Part shown: positions 51,935 to 60,875 of the stretch, piece after piece | Position numbering within the stretch: position 1 is the stretch's first letter | How the letters are laid out: each line of letters opens with the position of its first letter | NCBI RefSeq assembly: GCF_002733835.1 | Contig: NZ_NVWY01000006.1 | Span: forward strand, 62,001-126,000 | Reading direction: 5' to 3' | DNA: 64,000 nucleotides | Source: Alcanivorax sp. | GTDB lineage: Bacteria; Pseudomonadota; Gammaproteobacteria; Pseudomonadales; Alcanivoracaceae | Program-made: the position numbers and the translations under genes | The notes under the pieces: model-generated | Databases searched by the model: none | Seen by the model: only the letters and a program-made list of their open reading frames with translations | What the model was told of the DNA's origin: nothing

Positions 51935-54900
51935 TTAGCGCGGATCGCTGCTTTCATTGGATTGTCCGTCGTTGGCTTCCGGTGGCGGGGTGTTGTCGTC
52001 CCCATTACCTTCCTTTTCTGCCGAATGTGTTTCCAAATTCAGCTGGTCGCCGTTGCCATTGCGGATATGGATATCCAGCTGGCTGAAGGCGATTTCCACG
52101 CCGTGCTCATGGCAGAGGGCATCGATGTGGCGGTTTAACTCGTCGGTGGCGGCCAGGCGGTCGTTGATGTCATCCACGTGGACGCGCAGTTCATGGTCCA
52201 GGGTGCTGGCGCCAAAGCCCATGAACAGTACAACAGGTTCCGGGTCGCGCAGTACGCGCCGGTTTTCTTTAGCGGCCTGGAGCAGGATGTCGCGGCATTT
52301 CTGCAAATCGGAGCCGTAGGCAAAGCCGACTTTGAGGATGATCCGGGTCACCGTATCGGACAGGGACCAGTTGATCAGCCGTTCGGTGACGAACACCTTG
52401 TTGGGCACCAGGATTTCCTTGCGGTCGAAATCGATCAAGGTGGTGGCGCGGATGCGAATGCGGCTGACGGTGCCATCCAGGTTGTTGATGGTAATCACGT
52501 CACCGATGCGAATCGGGCGCTCGAACAGCAGGATGATGCCGGAGATAAAGTTGGCAAAGATTTCCTGCAGGCCAAAACCCAGCCCCACGCCCAGTGCCGC
52601 CACCAGCCATTGCATCTTGTCCCAGCTCAGGCCCAGAGCACCCAGGGTGAGAATGATGCCGCTGGCGACAATCACGTAGGAGAGCAGGGTGGTAGTGGCG
52701 TAGCTGGTGCCCTGGCGCAGATCCATGCGCGATAGCACCAACACCTCGAGCAAGCCGGGCAGGTTGCTGGCGAGCAGGAAGGTCACGGCACCAATGACCA
52801 GCGAGGCAATCACGTCGCCCAGGCTGATTGGGGAGGTGGTGGCGGCCTGGCCGGCCCCTTCGGCGGTTTCCCACAGGACGATGTTGTCGGTATAGGCGAA
52901 GGCGTGCAAAACGTCTGCCCAAACCCAATACACCAGCAGGCCGACCACGGCCACCAGTGCCAGGCGTATCAGGCGCAGGGATTGCTGGTTCACTTGTTTC
53001 AGGTCCAGTTGCGGCTCTTCCACTTCCACGGCTTCAGCGCTGCTGGTGTCTTTTTGTTCGGCATCGCGTTGTGCCACGGCACGCTTGTAGGAAAGCCGCT
53101 GAGCAGCCACGGCGAGGCCGCGCACGGCGGTGGCATCCAGGACAATCCACAGCGCAATCAGGTAGAGGCTGTAGATCATGTGCCCGGTGAGGCGTACCGA
53201 GGTGTAATAGTAGCCCACGCCAGTCAGCACGATCAGGGTGAGTGGGGCAAGAATGCACAGGGCGGTGGCCAGGGTTTTCATGGTGCGGCTGTAATGGCGC
53301 CCGGGGTAGGACTGCGCCACCCAGGGCAGGCTCACCATGATGGTGATCATGGAGGCCATCATGATCACCAGGCCGAGCCGGTCATTACTGAGCTGCGCGG
53401 GCCACTGGTCACCGAAAGCCACCAGGAAGGTGAGCGGGATTAATGCCAGCCCGGTCACCAGCAGGCGGCGGCGCATCTGATGGTTGTATTCCATGTTCCA
53501 GCGGAAATGGCGCTGTGCAATACCGTTGGTTTTCAGCAACCGGTAGAGCACCTCAAACACCAGCCATAGCAAGGCGATCTGGGCCACCGCGGCGCCCATG
53601 ACGCTGCTGAACGTACCGGGCTGCACCCATAGCCCGGCGGCCAGCAGGCCAAGGAAAAGCGGGACAGGTGCTGCAATCAGAAAGGTGTACAGCAGGCTCA
53701 GTGGGGTGTGGGCCTGGCTGTCACGGCGCAGGAAGCCCACGTCCTTGTTCATTTCGTCGATGCGCGTTTTGAGTTTGCTGCGCACCACTACCAGCAGCGC
53801 GGCAGGAATGAGCAGCCCGATCAGCCAGACCCACTTGCGGCTCAACAGGCTGCTGGTGCCTTGCCACAGGTCGCCCCAGGGCATGGTTTTAACCTGTTCC
53901 ATCAATTCTTTTGGCAGCTTGCCGAGCCATTCAAAACTCAACGGCTGGTTGCTGGGCATCCAGAAGGTTTGTTCGGAAATGGTGTTGTGCAGGCTGCGGG
54001 TAATCTTGCGCAGCTGTTCATGGCTCAGCTGGGTGCGAGTGAGGATGGCCAGCTGGCGGCTCAGCTCCTGGTCCAGCTGGTCGTAGATGGCGAGGCGCTC
54101 TTCGCGGAGGATGGAAAAGGCCTGTTCCAGTTCCGGGCTCAGGGGTTTGTCGGCCTGGGCCTGTGAGGGCAGGGGCGCATCATCCAGATCCTGCATGGCT
54201 CGCTCGATATCGAACTGGCTGAGGCGAGCGTTGGAAATGTCCTTATCAAGATCCAGTTCCCCCTGGTCCTGGGGAAGACTCTTCTGCTGTTCGTAAAGAA
54301 TGCGAGAGAGCAGCAGGCTGCCATCAAGCATGCGAATCTGGTCGTTGACGGTGGAAGACAGAGAGCGCGCCTTGTCCAGTTCGGTCTTGGTGTTGACCGC
54401 TTCACGCAGCAGGCTGTTGACGCTTTCGCTGGCACCGGCCAGTTGTTCACGCAGGGCCCGGTTCTTTTCCATGGCTTTCTGGACCTGGGGGTGCTCCAGC
54501 ACGCTTTGTGGAAGATCGGTTTCCGGGGAGTTGGCGGTTTCCTCCAGCTGATTCAGGCGGCGCTCATTGATGAGTGGCTGCAGGGCGTCCAGTTTTGCTT
54601 CGATGATGAGCTGGTGCTGTTTGTCGCTCTGTTGCCTCAGGCGGGCGATGTCCTGTTGCTTGTCGACGATAGCGAGCTCCTGGTTATAACGCTCAATGCG
54701 TGATTCCAGAGCTTGCATCTCCGTGTTCAGCGCCCGTGTCTGCAAATCGGACAAGGCTTCACCTTCTTCATCGACCCCCTGATTGAGGCGGGTGCGAATG
54801 GTGTCCAGCCGGTCCATGGCTTTGCTGATCTCGTTCTGGGCCTGTTCCGGCAGAGTCTGGGCGCGGGTCAGGTCGCTGTTGGCGTCAGCCAGGTCTTCCT

Positions 54901-55291
54901 GGTTGGCTTCCAGGGCATCCAGCTCGCTGATCAGCGCTTTCACCAGGTCGTCCAGGGTTTTGCTGGCATAGTGTTTTTTCCAGTCGGTTTGCCGCTCCTG
55001 GCGCAGGCGCATGAGTTCGCCGTTGAGGCGTGTGCGTTGGCTGGGGGCTTGCCGGGCAAAGGTTTTCAGGTCCTTGATCTTTTCCTGGTTGCTATCGATC
55101 TCCTGCCGGAATTTCAGGGTTTGCTTGAGTTGTTCCTTATCCGGATTGTCCGTGCCGTCGGATTTTTTTTCGCTGGTTTCGGTGAGCTGCTTTTGCAGGT
55201 CGCCGACACCGGGCAGGGAAAAACTGCCGGGCTGCGCAATGGCGAGAACGGGTAGCAATATCAGCAGTGCGACAGGCAGTCGTCGATCCAT
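51935..55291 (-). CDS. MscK-like mechanosensitive channel
   Basis: The 1118-residue protein has a signal peptide (to about LAIAQ, residue 20). It has a long periplasmic coiled-coil part to about residue 490, a set of about eight to ten membrane helices, then the MscS pore domain: GLGFGLQEIFANFISGIILL, RPIRIGDVITINNLDGTVSR and LVPNKVFVTERLINWSLSDT. Size and plan match E. coli MscK (1120) and MscM (1107). It releases solutes under osmotic downshock. I start at ATG 55291, since the upstream frame overlaps the next gene and lacks a signal sequence. Confidence 0.92.
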   Translation of the reverse strand: MDRRLPVALLILLPVLAIAQPGSFSLPGVGDLQKQLTETSEKKSDGTDNPDKEQLKQTLKFRQEIDSNQEKIKDLKTFARQAPSQRTRLNGELMRLRQERQTDWKKHYASKTLDDLVKALISELDALEANQEDLADANSDLTRAQTLPEQAQNEISKAMDRLDTIRTRLNQGVDEEGEALSDLQTRALNTEMQALESRIERYNQELAIVDKQQDIARLRQQSDKQHQLIIEAKLDALQPLINERRLNQLEETANSPETDLPQSVLEHPQVQKAMEKNRALREQLAGASESVNSLLREAVNTKTELDKARSLSSTVNDQIRMLDGSLLLSRILYEQQKSLPQDQGELDLDKDISNARLSQFDIERAMQDLDDAPLPSQAQADKPLSPELEQAFSILREERLAIYDQLDQELSRQLAILTRTQLSHEQLRKITRSLHNTISEQTFWMPSNQPLSFEWLGKLPKELMEQVKTMPWGDLWQGTSSLLSRKWVWLIGLLIPAALLVVVRSKLKTRIDEMNKDVGFLRRDSQAHTPLSLLYTFLIAAPVPLFLGLLAAGLWVQPGTFSSVMGAAVAQIALLWLVFEVLYRLLKTNGIAQRHFRWNMEYNHQMRRRLLVTGLALIPLTFLVAFGDQWPAQLSNDRLGLVIMMASMITIMVSLPWVAQSYPGRHYSRTMKTLATALCILAPLTLIVLTGVGYYYTSVRLTGHMIYSLYLIALWIVLDATAVRGLAVAAQRLSYKRAVAQRDAEQKDTSSAEAVEVEEPQLDLKQVNQQSLRLIRLALVAVVGLLVYWVWADVLHAFAYTDNIVLWETAEGAGQAATTSPISLGDVIASLVIGAVTFLLASNLPGLLEVLVLSRMDLRQGTSYATTTLLSYVIVASGIILTLGALGLSWDKMQWLVAALGVGLGFGLQEIFANFISGIILLFERPIRIGDVITINNLDGTVSRIRIRATTLIDFDRKEILVPNKVFVTERLINWSLSDTVTRIILKVGFAYGSDLQKCRDILLQAAKENRRVLRDPEPVVLFMGFGASTLDHELRVHVDDINDRLAATDELNRHIDALCHEHGVEIAFSQLDIHIRNGNGDQLNLETHSAEKEGNGDDNTPPPEANDGQSNESSDPR

Positions 55292-55407
55292 AACAACGAG
55301 GCTCCAGGAAAGTGTTGATGTCTTTGTATCACAGGGTTGAGCGCATTGCCTTCCCGGTGGTTTGTGCGGCCTTTGCAGAACGTCTTGCTGAGCGTACAAG
55401 GGGCGCG

Positions 55408-56070
55408 TTATCGATGGCTGATTCGCCGCAGCAGTTGGCGAACCAGGCCGAGTTCCCGGTCGCTGGCCAGGGGCAGTAATTCGTCCACCCATTGGTGAAG
55501 ATTTTCGTTTGGCTGTATGCGCAGGGCTGCCAGAAGCTGGTGCAGCGCCTGGCGGGTGTGGCCGAAGGTGATCGGGTCCGCTTCGGGCTGCACTGTCGCC
55601 GGCCGTTTGCGCAATTCCCATGCATAGACCATCACGGCCTGGCCCAGGTTCAGTGACGGTTGTGCCTGCGCCAGTGGAATACTGCTGGCCAGATCGCAGC
55701 GGGCCACTTCATCACCGGTCAGGCCGCTGGCTTCCCGGCCGAAGACAATGGCGACACGTTGCACGCTGTTTCCCTTGCCAGCGACCAGTTCGGCGCAATG
55801 ATCCGCATCCACATAACGGTCTTTCTGCAGGCGGTGCCGGGCGGTACAGGCAATGCTCAGGTCCACATCGGCCAGCGCCTGATCCAGGGAGTCCACGACC
55901 ATGGCCTGCTCCAGCACGTCGTTGCTGTGGTGTGCGACCCACTGGGCGGCGCGCATATCCCCCGGGTTAACCAGTCGCAACTCTTTGAAACCCATGGTTT
56001 TTATGGCGCGGGCAGCGGCGCCGATGTTTTCTCCGCGAGCGGGTTCCACGAGAACAAAAACGATGTCCAT
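55408..56070 (-). CDS. yjtD: YjtD/LasT-type SPOUT RNA methyltransferase
   Basis: The 220-residue SPOUT-class protein has VLVEPARGENIGAAARAIKT at the start, LRLVNPGDMRAAQWVAHHS, CTARHRLQKDRY, VAIVFGREASGLTGDEVARC and PSLNLGQAVMVYAWEL, which form the SAM-binding knot. It is closer in memory to E. coli YjtD than to TrmJ, though both belong to one family; the RNA target of YjtD is not established. Confidence 0.82.
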   Translation of the reverse strand: MDIVFVLVEPARGENIGAAARAIKTMGFKELRLVNPGDMRAAQWVAHHSNDVLEQAMVVDSLDQALADVDLSIACTARHRLQKDRYVDADHCAELVAGKGNSVQRVAIVFGREASGLTGDEVARCDLASSIPLAQAQPSLNLGQAVMVYAWELRKRPATVQPEADPITFGHTRQALHQLLAALRIQPNENLHQWVDELLPLASDRELGLVRQLLRRISHR

Positions 56071-56301
56071 GTATTGTCACTTCTTCATGGCAGGGTGTGC
56101 AGGTGCCCATTCTATACGAGGGGCGGGCATGGAGAGGAGACGAAAAAGGAAGGCCGGCGCCGAGCGAATGGCAAGGTGTGGCCTGTCAGGAAATGTCCAC
56201 TTTTTGTCCGTCTGAGCCCTTGGGTTGGTATGCAGGGTTGTTTATTGTTTGATCAATAAACACAAAAAGTTACATAACCACAATAACGGGAGGGGACCCC
56301 C

Positions 56302-57333
56302 ATGAAGAAGCTTGCACTCACCGGCCTGCTGGCCGCCGCTGTTCTGTCATCGCCTGCCCAGGCGTTCCAGCAAATTACTCACAAGCGCATCGCCATCGAT
56401 GCAGTGAACTACATGAAGGCGCACCCGACGACCACGGAATACAACCGCCTCAAGAGTTGGGTCAACGCGGCCGGCTACAGCATGGACCAGTTCGCGGAAG
56501 TGATTGGGCAGGGCGCCTACGACGTGGACGATTTCCAGGATACCTACCTGTGCGGCGCGGTCACCGGGGATTGTGTGTATGCGCCGGTCTTCAATGCCGG
56601 GGCCTCACTGGTGAACTACACCTCCTACTGGCATTTCCAGAACCACACTCGCGGTTCCGACGTTCACGGCAATGACTTGGGCGGTTACAACTATGACCTG
56701 CTCACCGTCTGGGGTGATATCGACAACCTGGCCGCGACCTGGCTGGTGGGTGACTACATGGACGATGGTAACGGGGGCATGACCGGCTGGTGCTTCTGGA
56801 GCTGCGCCGATGACAGCGAGTACAACACCTACGGCGTGACCGAAGCCAACTATCGTCAGGGCAGTACTTCCAGCAAGTCCATGTACGATGACTTCGAGGA
56901 AATGCCGTTCCAGCCCATCGATAACCTGGGCCAGTACTGGTACAGCCAGTTCCTCGCCAACCCCACTGCCCAGACCCTGGGTTTCGTAATGCACACCACC
57001 GACCTGCTGCAGCCGCACCATGTGTGGACGACCTCGGCACTGAATCACAGTGGCTGGGAATCCTGGGTGGCGGATTACTACGACAGCGAGAACCTGAACA
57101 ACACCGCTTTGGTGGATCAGGCCCTGACGGATTTCACCCCGCTTGCTAGCGCCAGCAATGACATTCGCCCCTTGCTGACTCAAGGCGGTGCCATGGCTTA
57201 CAGCAACGGCGGGATCGTGCTGTCCAGCACCGACCACTCGGACCGGGTGCAGGTAGCACAGGTGGTGATTCCCCATGCCATCGCCATGGTGGTGCATGTG
57301 CTGAATCATGCCGCTGTGAAAGTTAATCCCTGA
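56302..57333 (+). CDS. Secreted zinc phospholipase C/P1-nuclease-type protein
   Basis: The protein has 343 residues with a signal peptide (cleavage after PAQA, about residue 21). The ligand spacing of the zinc PLC/P1-nuclease superfamily is visible: His in QQITHKRIAID, Asp in GAYDVDDFQD, His in SYWHFQNHT, H-x-x-D-x5-H in VMHTTDLLQPHHVW and H-x-x-x-E in LNHSGWESWV. Members cleave phospholipids or nucleic acids outside the cell. The short relative order is preserved, but I cannot tell lipase from nuclease. A parvulin gene follows 122 nt downstream and may aid folding. Confidence 0.7.
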   Translation: MKKLALTGLLAAAVLSSPAQAFQQITHKRIAIDAVNYMKAHPTTTEYNRLKSWVNAAGYSMDQFAEVIGQGAYDVDDFQDTYLCGAVTGDCVYAPVFNAGASLVNYTSYWHFQNHTRGSDVHGNDLGGYNYDLLTVWGDIDNLAATWLVGDYMDDGNGGMTGWCFWSCADDSEYNTYGVTEANYRQGSTSSKSMYDDFEEMPFQPIDNLGQYWYSQFLANPTAQTLGFVMHTTDLLQPHHVWTTSALNHSGWESWVADYYDSENLNNTALVDQALTDFTPLASASNDIRPLLTQGGAMAYSNGGIVLSSTDHSDRVQVAQVVIPHAIAMVVHVLNHAAVKVNP

Positions 57334-57410
57334 TAAGAAGACGCAACAAGCGGCATGCATCACGCTACACGTAAAAGCACGTGCAGGGAGATGCGTGTCC
57401 GCGTTTTATC

Positions 57411-57436
57411 AATAAGTACCAATAAGTACCAATAAT
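57411..57436 (+). repeat. Short tandem decamer
   Basis: AATAAGTACC occurs twice in tandem (57411-57430), followed by AATAAT, in the leader of the parvulin gene. It is an A+T-rich stretch, perhaps a slippage site or part of a promoter. Confidence 0.6.
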
Positions 57437-57455
57437 AAGATAGAGGAAAACGGCC

Positions 57456-58823
57456 ATGGGATTGCATCGATGGGTGTTGGCCATTGGGTTCGCGGCTGTT
57501 GCGCTGGCCGGTTATGCGAGCTGGCAGCGTTGGGGGCCGTTGCCCGATAACGTGGCAGCAAGCGTGGATGGCAGCGTGATTCCGGTGGATACCCTGAATG
57601 TGTTTGTGGCTGCGGCACAGCGCAGCGAACCGCAGGTCAGCCGTGAAACCGTGCTCAAGGGGCTGGTGGAAAACCGGTTGTTGGCGGCCCTGGCCCATGA
57701 CCATGACGACCTGGCCGCCCACGGACATGCCGACACCAGTCGGGTGGGCTACGATGCGCAGACTCGCCATGAACAACAACGCTTCAAACTGATTCGTACG
57801 GCTTTTGCCGATGACCTGCGGGTAGCGGTGGAAGAAAGCGGCATGGCCGACAGTCTGGATTATCTGACCGAGCCGTTGTTGCTGTCTGAGGACGCGTTGG
57901 CTCCGTTGCTATCACTGGAACAGGCGTTGTACGCCACCATGACCGAGGCCCAGCAGCAGGCGGCCAGCCAGCTGGCGATTGCCCGCTATCGTTTTGCGGA
58001 GGATCAGCCAGAGCAGACGCTGACGCTGTGGGATCTGTATCGTCGGCAGAACATCCAGCTGAAAGTACAGATGCACAACCTCAATACCGGCTTTATCCGT
58101 GAAGCGATCAAGCAGCAGCTCACCATGGAGTTTGTGTTCTACTGGTTTGATCAACACTCCGGTTTGTCGGCCCGCGCCATTGCGGCAGTGGATGATTGTA
58201 TTGATGACGCCATGAGCCGCGACGAGCTGCTCCATGACCTGGGGCTGATGCACGATATCCATGACGATAATCCGCAGTTACGGGCGCTGGCGGCTGAAGT
58301 GAGCAAGGACCAGATCGCCGCGTATTACCAACAGCACCAGGACGAATTTACCCGTGTGGAGCGCGTTCACGCTTACCACTTGCGGGTGAACAGCCAGGCC
58401 GAAGCCGACCGGATTTATTCCGAGCTGCGGGCCATTCAACAAGACGATAATGCCAATCCCGGCGAGGCATTTGTCGACGCGGTGGCGCGTTACTCCGTTG
58501 CCGGAGATCGCGAGCAGGGTGGGGCGCTGGGCTGGGTCGACCGTGATAGCCGTGAGGATCACTGGACCCGGGCGCTGGCGTTTGTACAACCCGTCCAGCG
58601 AGTGTCACCGCCGTTCCGTAGCCCGGCCACAGACAGTGCGCCGTACTGGGAGCTACTCTGGGTGGACCAGAAAGAAATGGGCTACCAGCGTGTGGACAGC
58701 GAATCGGTACGTTACCGGGCGGCCCAGGCCATTGCCCGGGAGCAGATGCAGCAGCGTTTTCAGATCTTGCTGGCGGATGCCACCGAGGCGGCGGCGTTGC
58801 GGGTCAACCACGAGGTGTTGTGA
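57456..58823 (+). CDS. Membrane-anchored parvulin-type peptidyl-prolyl isomerase
   Basis: The 455-residue protein has one N-terminal membrane helix (about 5-22), a helical SurA-N-like middle and a parvulin-like domain at about 305-400 (VHAYHLRVNSQAEADRIYSE, then YSVAGDREQGGALGWVDRDS). It probably acts as a periplasmic folding factor. The strict parvulin signature is somewhat divergent, so isomerase activity is not certain. Its stop overlaps the next start (TGATG). It may serve the secreted hydrolase encoded upstream. Confidence 0.8.
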   Translation: MGLHRWVLAIGFAAVALAGYASWQRWGPLPDNVAASVDGSVIPVDTLNVFVAAAQRSEPQVSRETVLKGLVENRLLAALAHDHDDLAAHGHADTSRVGYDAQTRHEQQRFKLIRTAFADDLRVAVEESGMADSLDYLTEPLLLSEDALAPLLSLEQALYATMTEAQQQAASQLAIARYRFAEDQPEQTLTLWDLYRRQNIQLKVQMHNLNTGFIREAIKQQLTMEFVFYWFDQHSGLSARAIAAVDDCIDDAMSRDELLHDLGLMHDIHDDNPQLRALAAEVSKDQIAAYYQQHQDEFTRVERVHAYHLRVNSQAEADRIYSELRAIQQDDNANPGEAFVDAVARYSVAGDREQGGALGWVDRDSREDHWTRALAFVQPVQRVSPPFRSPATDSAPYWELLWVDQKEMGYQRVDSESVRYRAAQAIAREQMQQRFQILLADATEAAALRVNHEVL

Positions 58824-59542
58824 TGGCGGTGGGTGAGTGCCGGCCAGGCCAGACGGGGAGCTATCAGCGCCAGCAGGGACGGTTGCGCCCCGGGTTGCTG
58901 GCCGGATTGCTGATAGCCGCGTGCGCCAGCGCCTATTGGCTGTTGCCCCTGGCGCCGGCGGCACCGGCAGGCAACACAGCGGCGGGTGTGACTGCGGGCA
59001 CGAGCCCTGATGCTGACACCAAAGTGGACGCCGCAGCGACGCCGGCAGCCCTGCCGATGATCGATACGGTGGCGGAACGTTCTCTGGCTATGCCGGAGAA
59101 GCGGGCGGATAACGCCCCGGCCGCGGTGCCGACACCTTCCCCCCAGGCCGTGGCGGCCCTGCGTCAAAGCATGCGAAACGGCGACCCACGCACGCCGCCG
59201 CTGGTTCGCAATACGGATTTACGCGAGCCGCCCAGCGCGGCCGAGCTGGCCGACCCGGCGCTGTATCAGCAGTACGAAGCGAGACAGAATCAGGCGGTTC
59301 GTGCCTCTTTCGTGGCGGCGGCGAATCGCAAAATGGCGGAGCTGGAAGGGCTGATCGCCAGGGGCAAGGAATTCGGCATTGCCCCTGAACAGCTGGAAGA
59401 AGGGATCGCCAAACTGGACAAGCTGCGTGAGCAGCGCGATCAGTTGGTGGCGCAGTACCCTGAGCTTGCAGCTGAAGAGGGGGCAGCAGAAGCAGAGGAC
59501 GCTGAGGGTGCAGAAGGAGCTGGCGATACGTCGCAGGACTGA
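58823..59542 (+). CDS. Membrane-anchored protein of unknown function
   Basis: The protein has 239 residues from ATG 58823, which overlaps the parvulin stop; a GTG at 58820 is also possible. One membrane helix (about 24-43) is followed by an Ala/Pro-rich linker, a helical region (about 130-220, with SFVAAANRKMAELEGLIARG and QLEEGIAKLDKLREQRDQLV, likely coiled coil) and an acidic Ala-Glu tail. The layout is reminiscent of lipase-specific chaperones, but the RxxFDY motif of that family is absent. The last about 100 nt overlap the oppositely transcribed PA2778-like gene. Confidence 0.6.
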   Translation: MAVGECRPGQTGSYQRQQGRLRPGLLAGLLIAACASAYWLLPLAPAAPAGNTAAGVTAGTSPDADTKVDAAATPAALPMIDTVAERSLAMPEKRADNAPAAVPTPSPQAVAALRQSMRNGDPRTPPLVRNTDLREPPSAAELADPALYQQYEARQNQAVRASFVAAANRKMAELEGLIARGKEFGIAPEQLEEGIAKLDKLREQRDQLVAQYPELAAEEGAAEAEDAEGAEGAGDTSQD

Positions 59543-60453
59543 GCGCCCAGTTCGCGGGCGCTGTCCTGAATCTCGCTATCGTCCGGCGCCACCGACAAGG
59601 CCTGGCAGATACTCTGCCGGGCTTTTTTGCTGTCACCCGCTGCCTTCTGGGCATAGGCCAGGTTGTTCCAGGCGGCGGCCAGTTCCGGCTCATGCTGCAC
59701 CGCATTTTCGAACGCCACCCGCGCGTCTTGCTGCTTGTCCTGCGCCCACAGGGCATTGCCATAGCCAAACCACAGCTGCCCGCTTTGCGGGAAGGCGTCC
59801 ACGGCAGCGGGCCAGAAGGCGGCATTATTGGGCAGCGGCGAGATAGCCCGGAACAGCGCATCAGGCTCGGCGCTGGCGGGCAACTGGCCGGCTTCCACCA
59901 GCGTGAATCCCCACTGATCGGCCCTGGCCCAGGTGCGAATAAAGCGGTTCCAGTGGCTGCTGTCACTTTGCGTTGTGCCGCTGTGCAGCACCACGGTATC
60001 ACCCTGATCCCGATAACCGGTGACCACGGCGAAGTGCCATTTCGGCCAGCGCGGTAGCGCCAGGTTCTGCATTACCAGCACCGGTCGGTTAGCCTGTAAT
60101 TCCTGAAACAGGGCGTCAGCGGATTCCACCGGATAGGCCATCAGGCCGCGGCTACGGGCTGCAGCCCGCAGCTCAATGCCCAGTGAACCTTGGCGCTCCG
60201 GCAGCCAGACTTCGTCCACCAGTGCGTCGGCGCTGACTTCCTTGCCCGCCCATTGCAGCATCATCGCCAGGGCGGCTGGGCCGCATTGATACGCGTCCTG
60301 GGGGACAAAAGGCACCACCACCTGTTGCTCAGTGTGGACGCTGGCGCTTTGCGGAGGGGGAAAACTCTGGCAACCGCCCAGCGTTAACAGAACGGTTGCC
60401 AGCAGGGCGGCAACCGGTTTTCCGGAAAGCATGCCGCGCAATACGGTCACCAT
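59440..60453 (-). CDS. PA2778-family cysteine peptidase-like lipoprotein with TPR
   Basis: The protein has 337 residues with a signal peptide and lipobox (LLTLGGCQS, Cys28 or so). It has a C39-like papain fold with Cys in DAYQCGPAALAMML and His in KWHFAVVTGYRD, followed by TPR helices (GYGNALWAQDKQQDARVAFE and AWNNLAYAQKAAGDSKKARQ). The Ser/Ala-rich end overlaps the + strand gene. Homologues pair with PA2779-type membrane proteins, as here; the start overlaps the stop of the PA2779-like gene by 1 nt. Confidence 0.88.
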   Translation of the reverse strand: MVTVLRGMLSGKPVAALLATVLLTLGGCQSFPPPQSASVHTEQQVVVPFVPQDAYQCGPAALAMMLQWAGKEVSADALVDEVWLPERQGSLGIELRAAARSRGLMAYPVESADALFQELQANRPVLVMQNLALPRWPKWHFAVVTGYRDQGDTVVLHSGTTQSDSSHWNRFIRTWARADQWGFTLVEAGQLPASAEPDALFRAISPLPNNAAFWPAAVDAFPQSGQLWFGYGNALWAQDKQQDARVAFENAVQHEPELAAAWNNLAYAQKAAGDSKKARQSICQALSVAPDDSEIQDSARELGAQSCDVSPAPSAPSASSASAAPSSAASSGYCATN

Positions 60454-60848
60454 TAATTGACCGGGTCAATCACCGGGAAGACGTCGGTAGCGCCGAGCAG
60501 ATCCAGAATCACCAGCACCAGGATGATAGCGAGTATCACGCCCAGTACACCCTGACCGGCGGGCAGCTCTTCGGATTTCTGAGCCAGCTGCTGCAGCTCG
60601 GAATCGGTGAGGCGGTCCAGTCGCTGGCTGACTTGCTCCTGGTTTACGCCGTATTCGCTCAGCGCCTGAGCGGCCACTTTATGATCCATCAGTTGCATGA
60701 CTTGTTGTTTCATGGCCGCGCGATCCTGTTGCTGAATCACGGTGTCATTACCAATCATGGCGGCTTGTGCGGCGGGGACCATGAGCACTTGCATGAACAA
60801 CAATACAAAGGCACTGAAAATACCGGTAACGCGTTTTGACGTGGTCAT
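60453..60848 (-). CDS. PA2779-family small membrane protein
   Basis: The 131-residue protein has an N-terminal membrane helix or signal sequence (about 9-30), a helical periplasmic part (QQVMQLMDHKVAAQALSEYG, then VNQEQVSQRLDRLTDSELQQ) and a second, strongly hydrophobic helix (VLGVILAIILVLVILDLLGA). This is the layout of the PA2779 family. Together with the peptidase-like lipoprotein it forms a conserved two-gene unit of unknown function. Confidence 0.85.
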   Translation of the reverse strand: MTTSKRVTGIFSAFVLLFMQVLMVPAAQAAMIGNDTVIQQQDRAAMKQQVMQLMDHKVAAQALSEYGVNQEQVSQRLDRLTDSELQQLAQKSEELPAGQGVLGVILAIILVLVILDLLGATDVFPVIDPVN

Positions 60849-60875
60849 GAAGCATTCTCCTGTGTTCTTGAAAGG

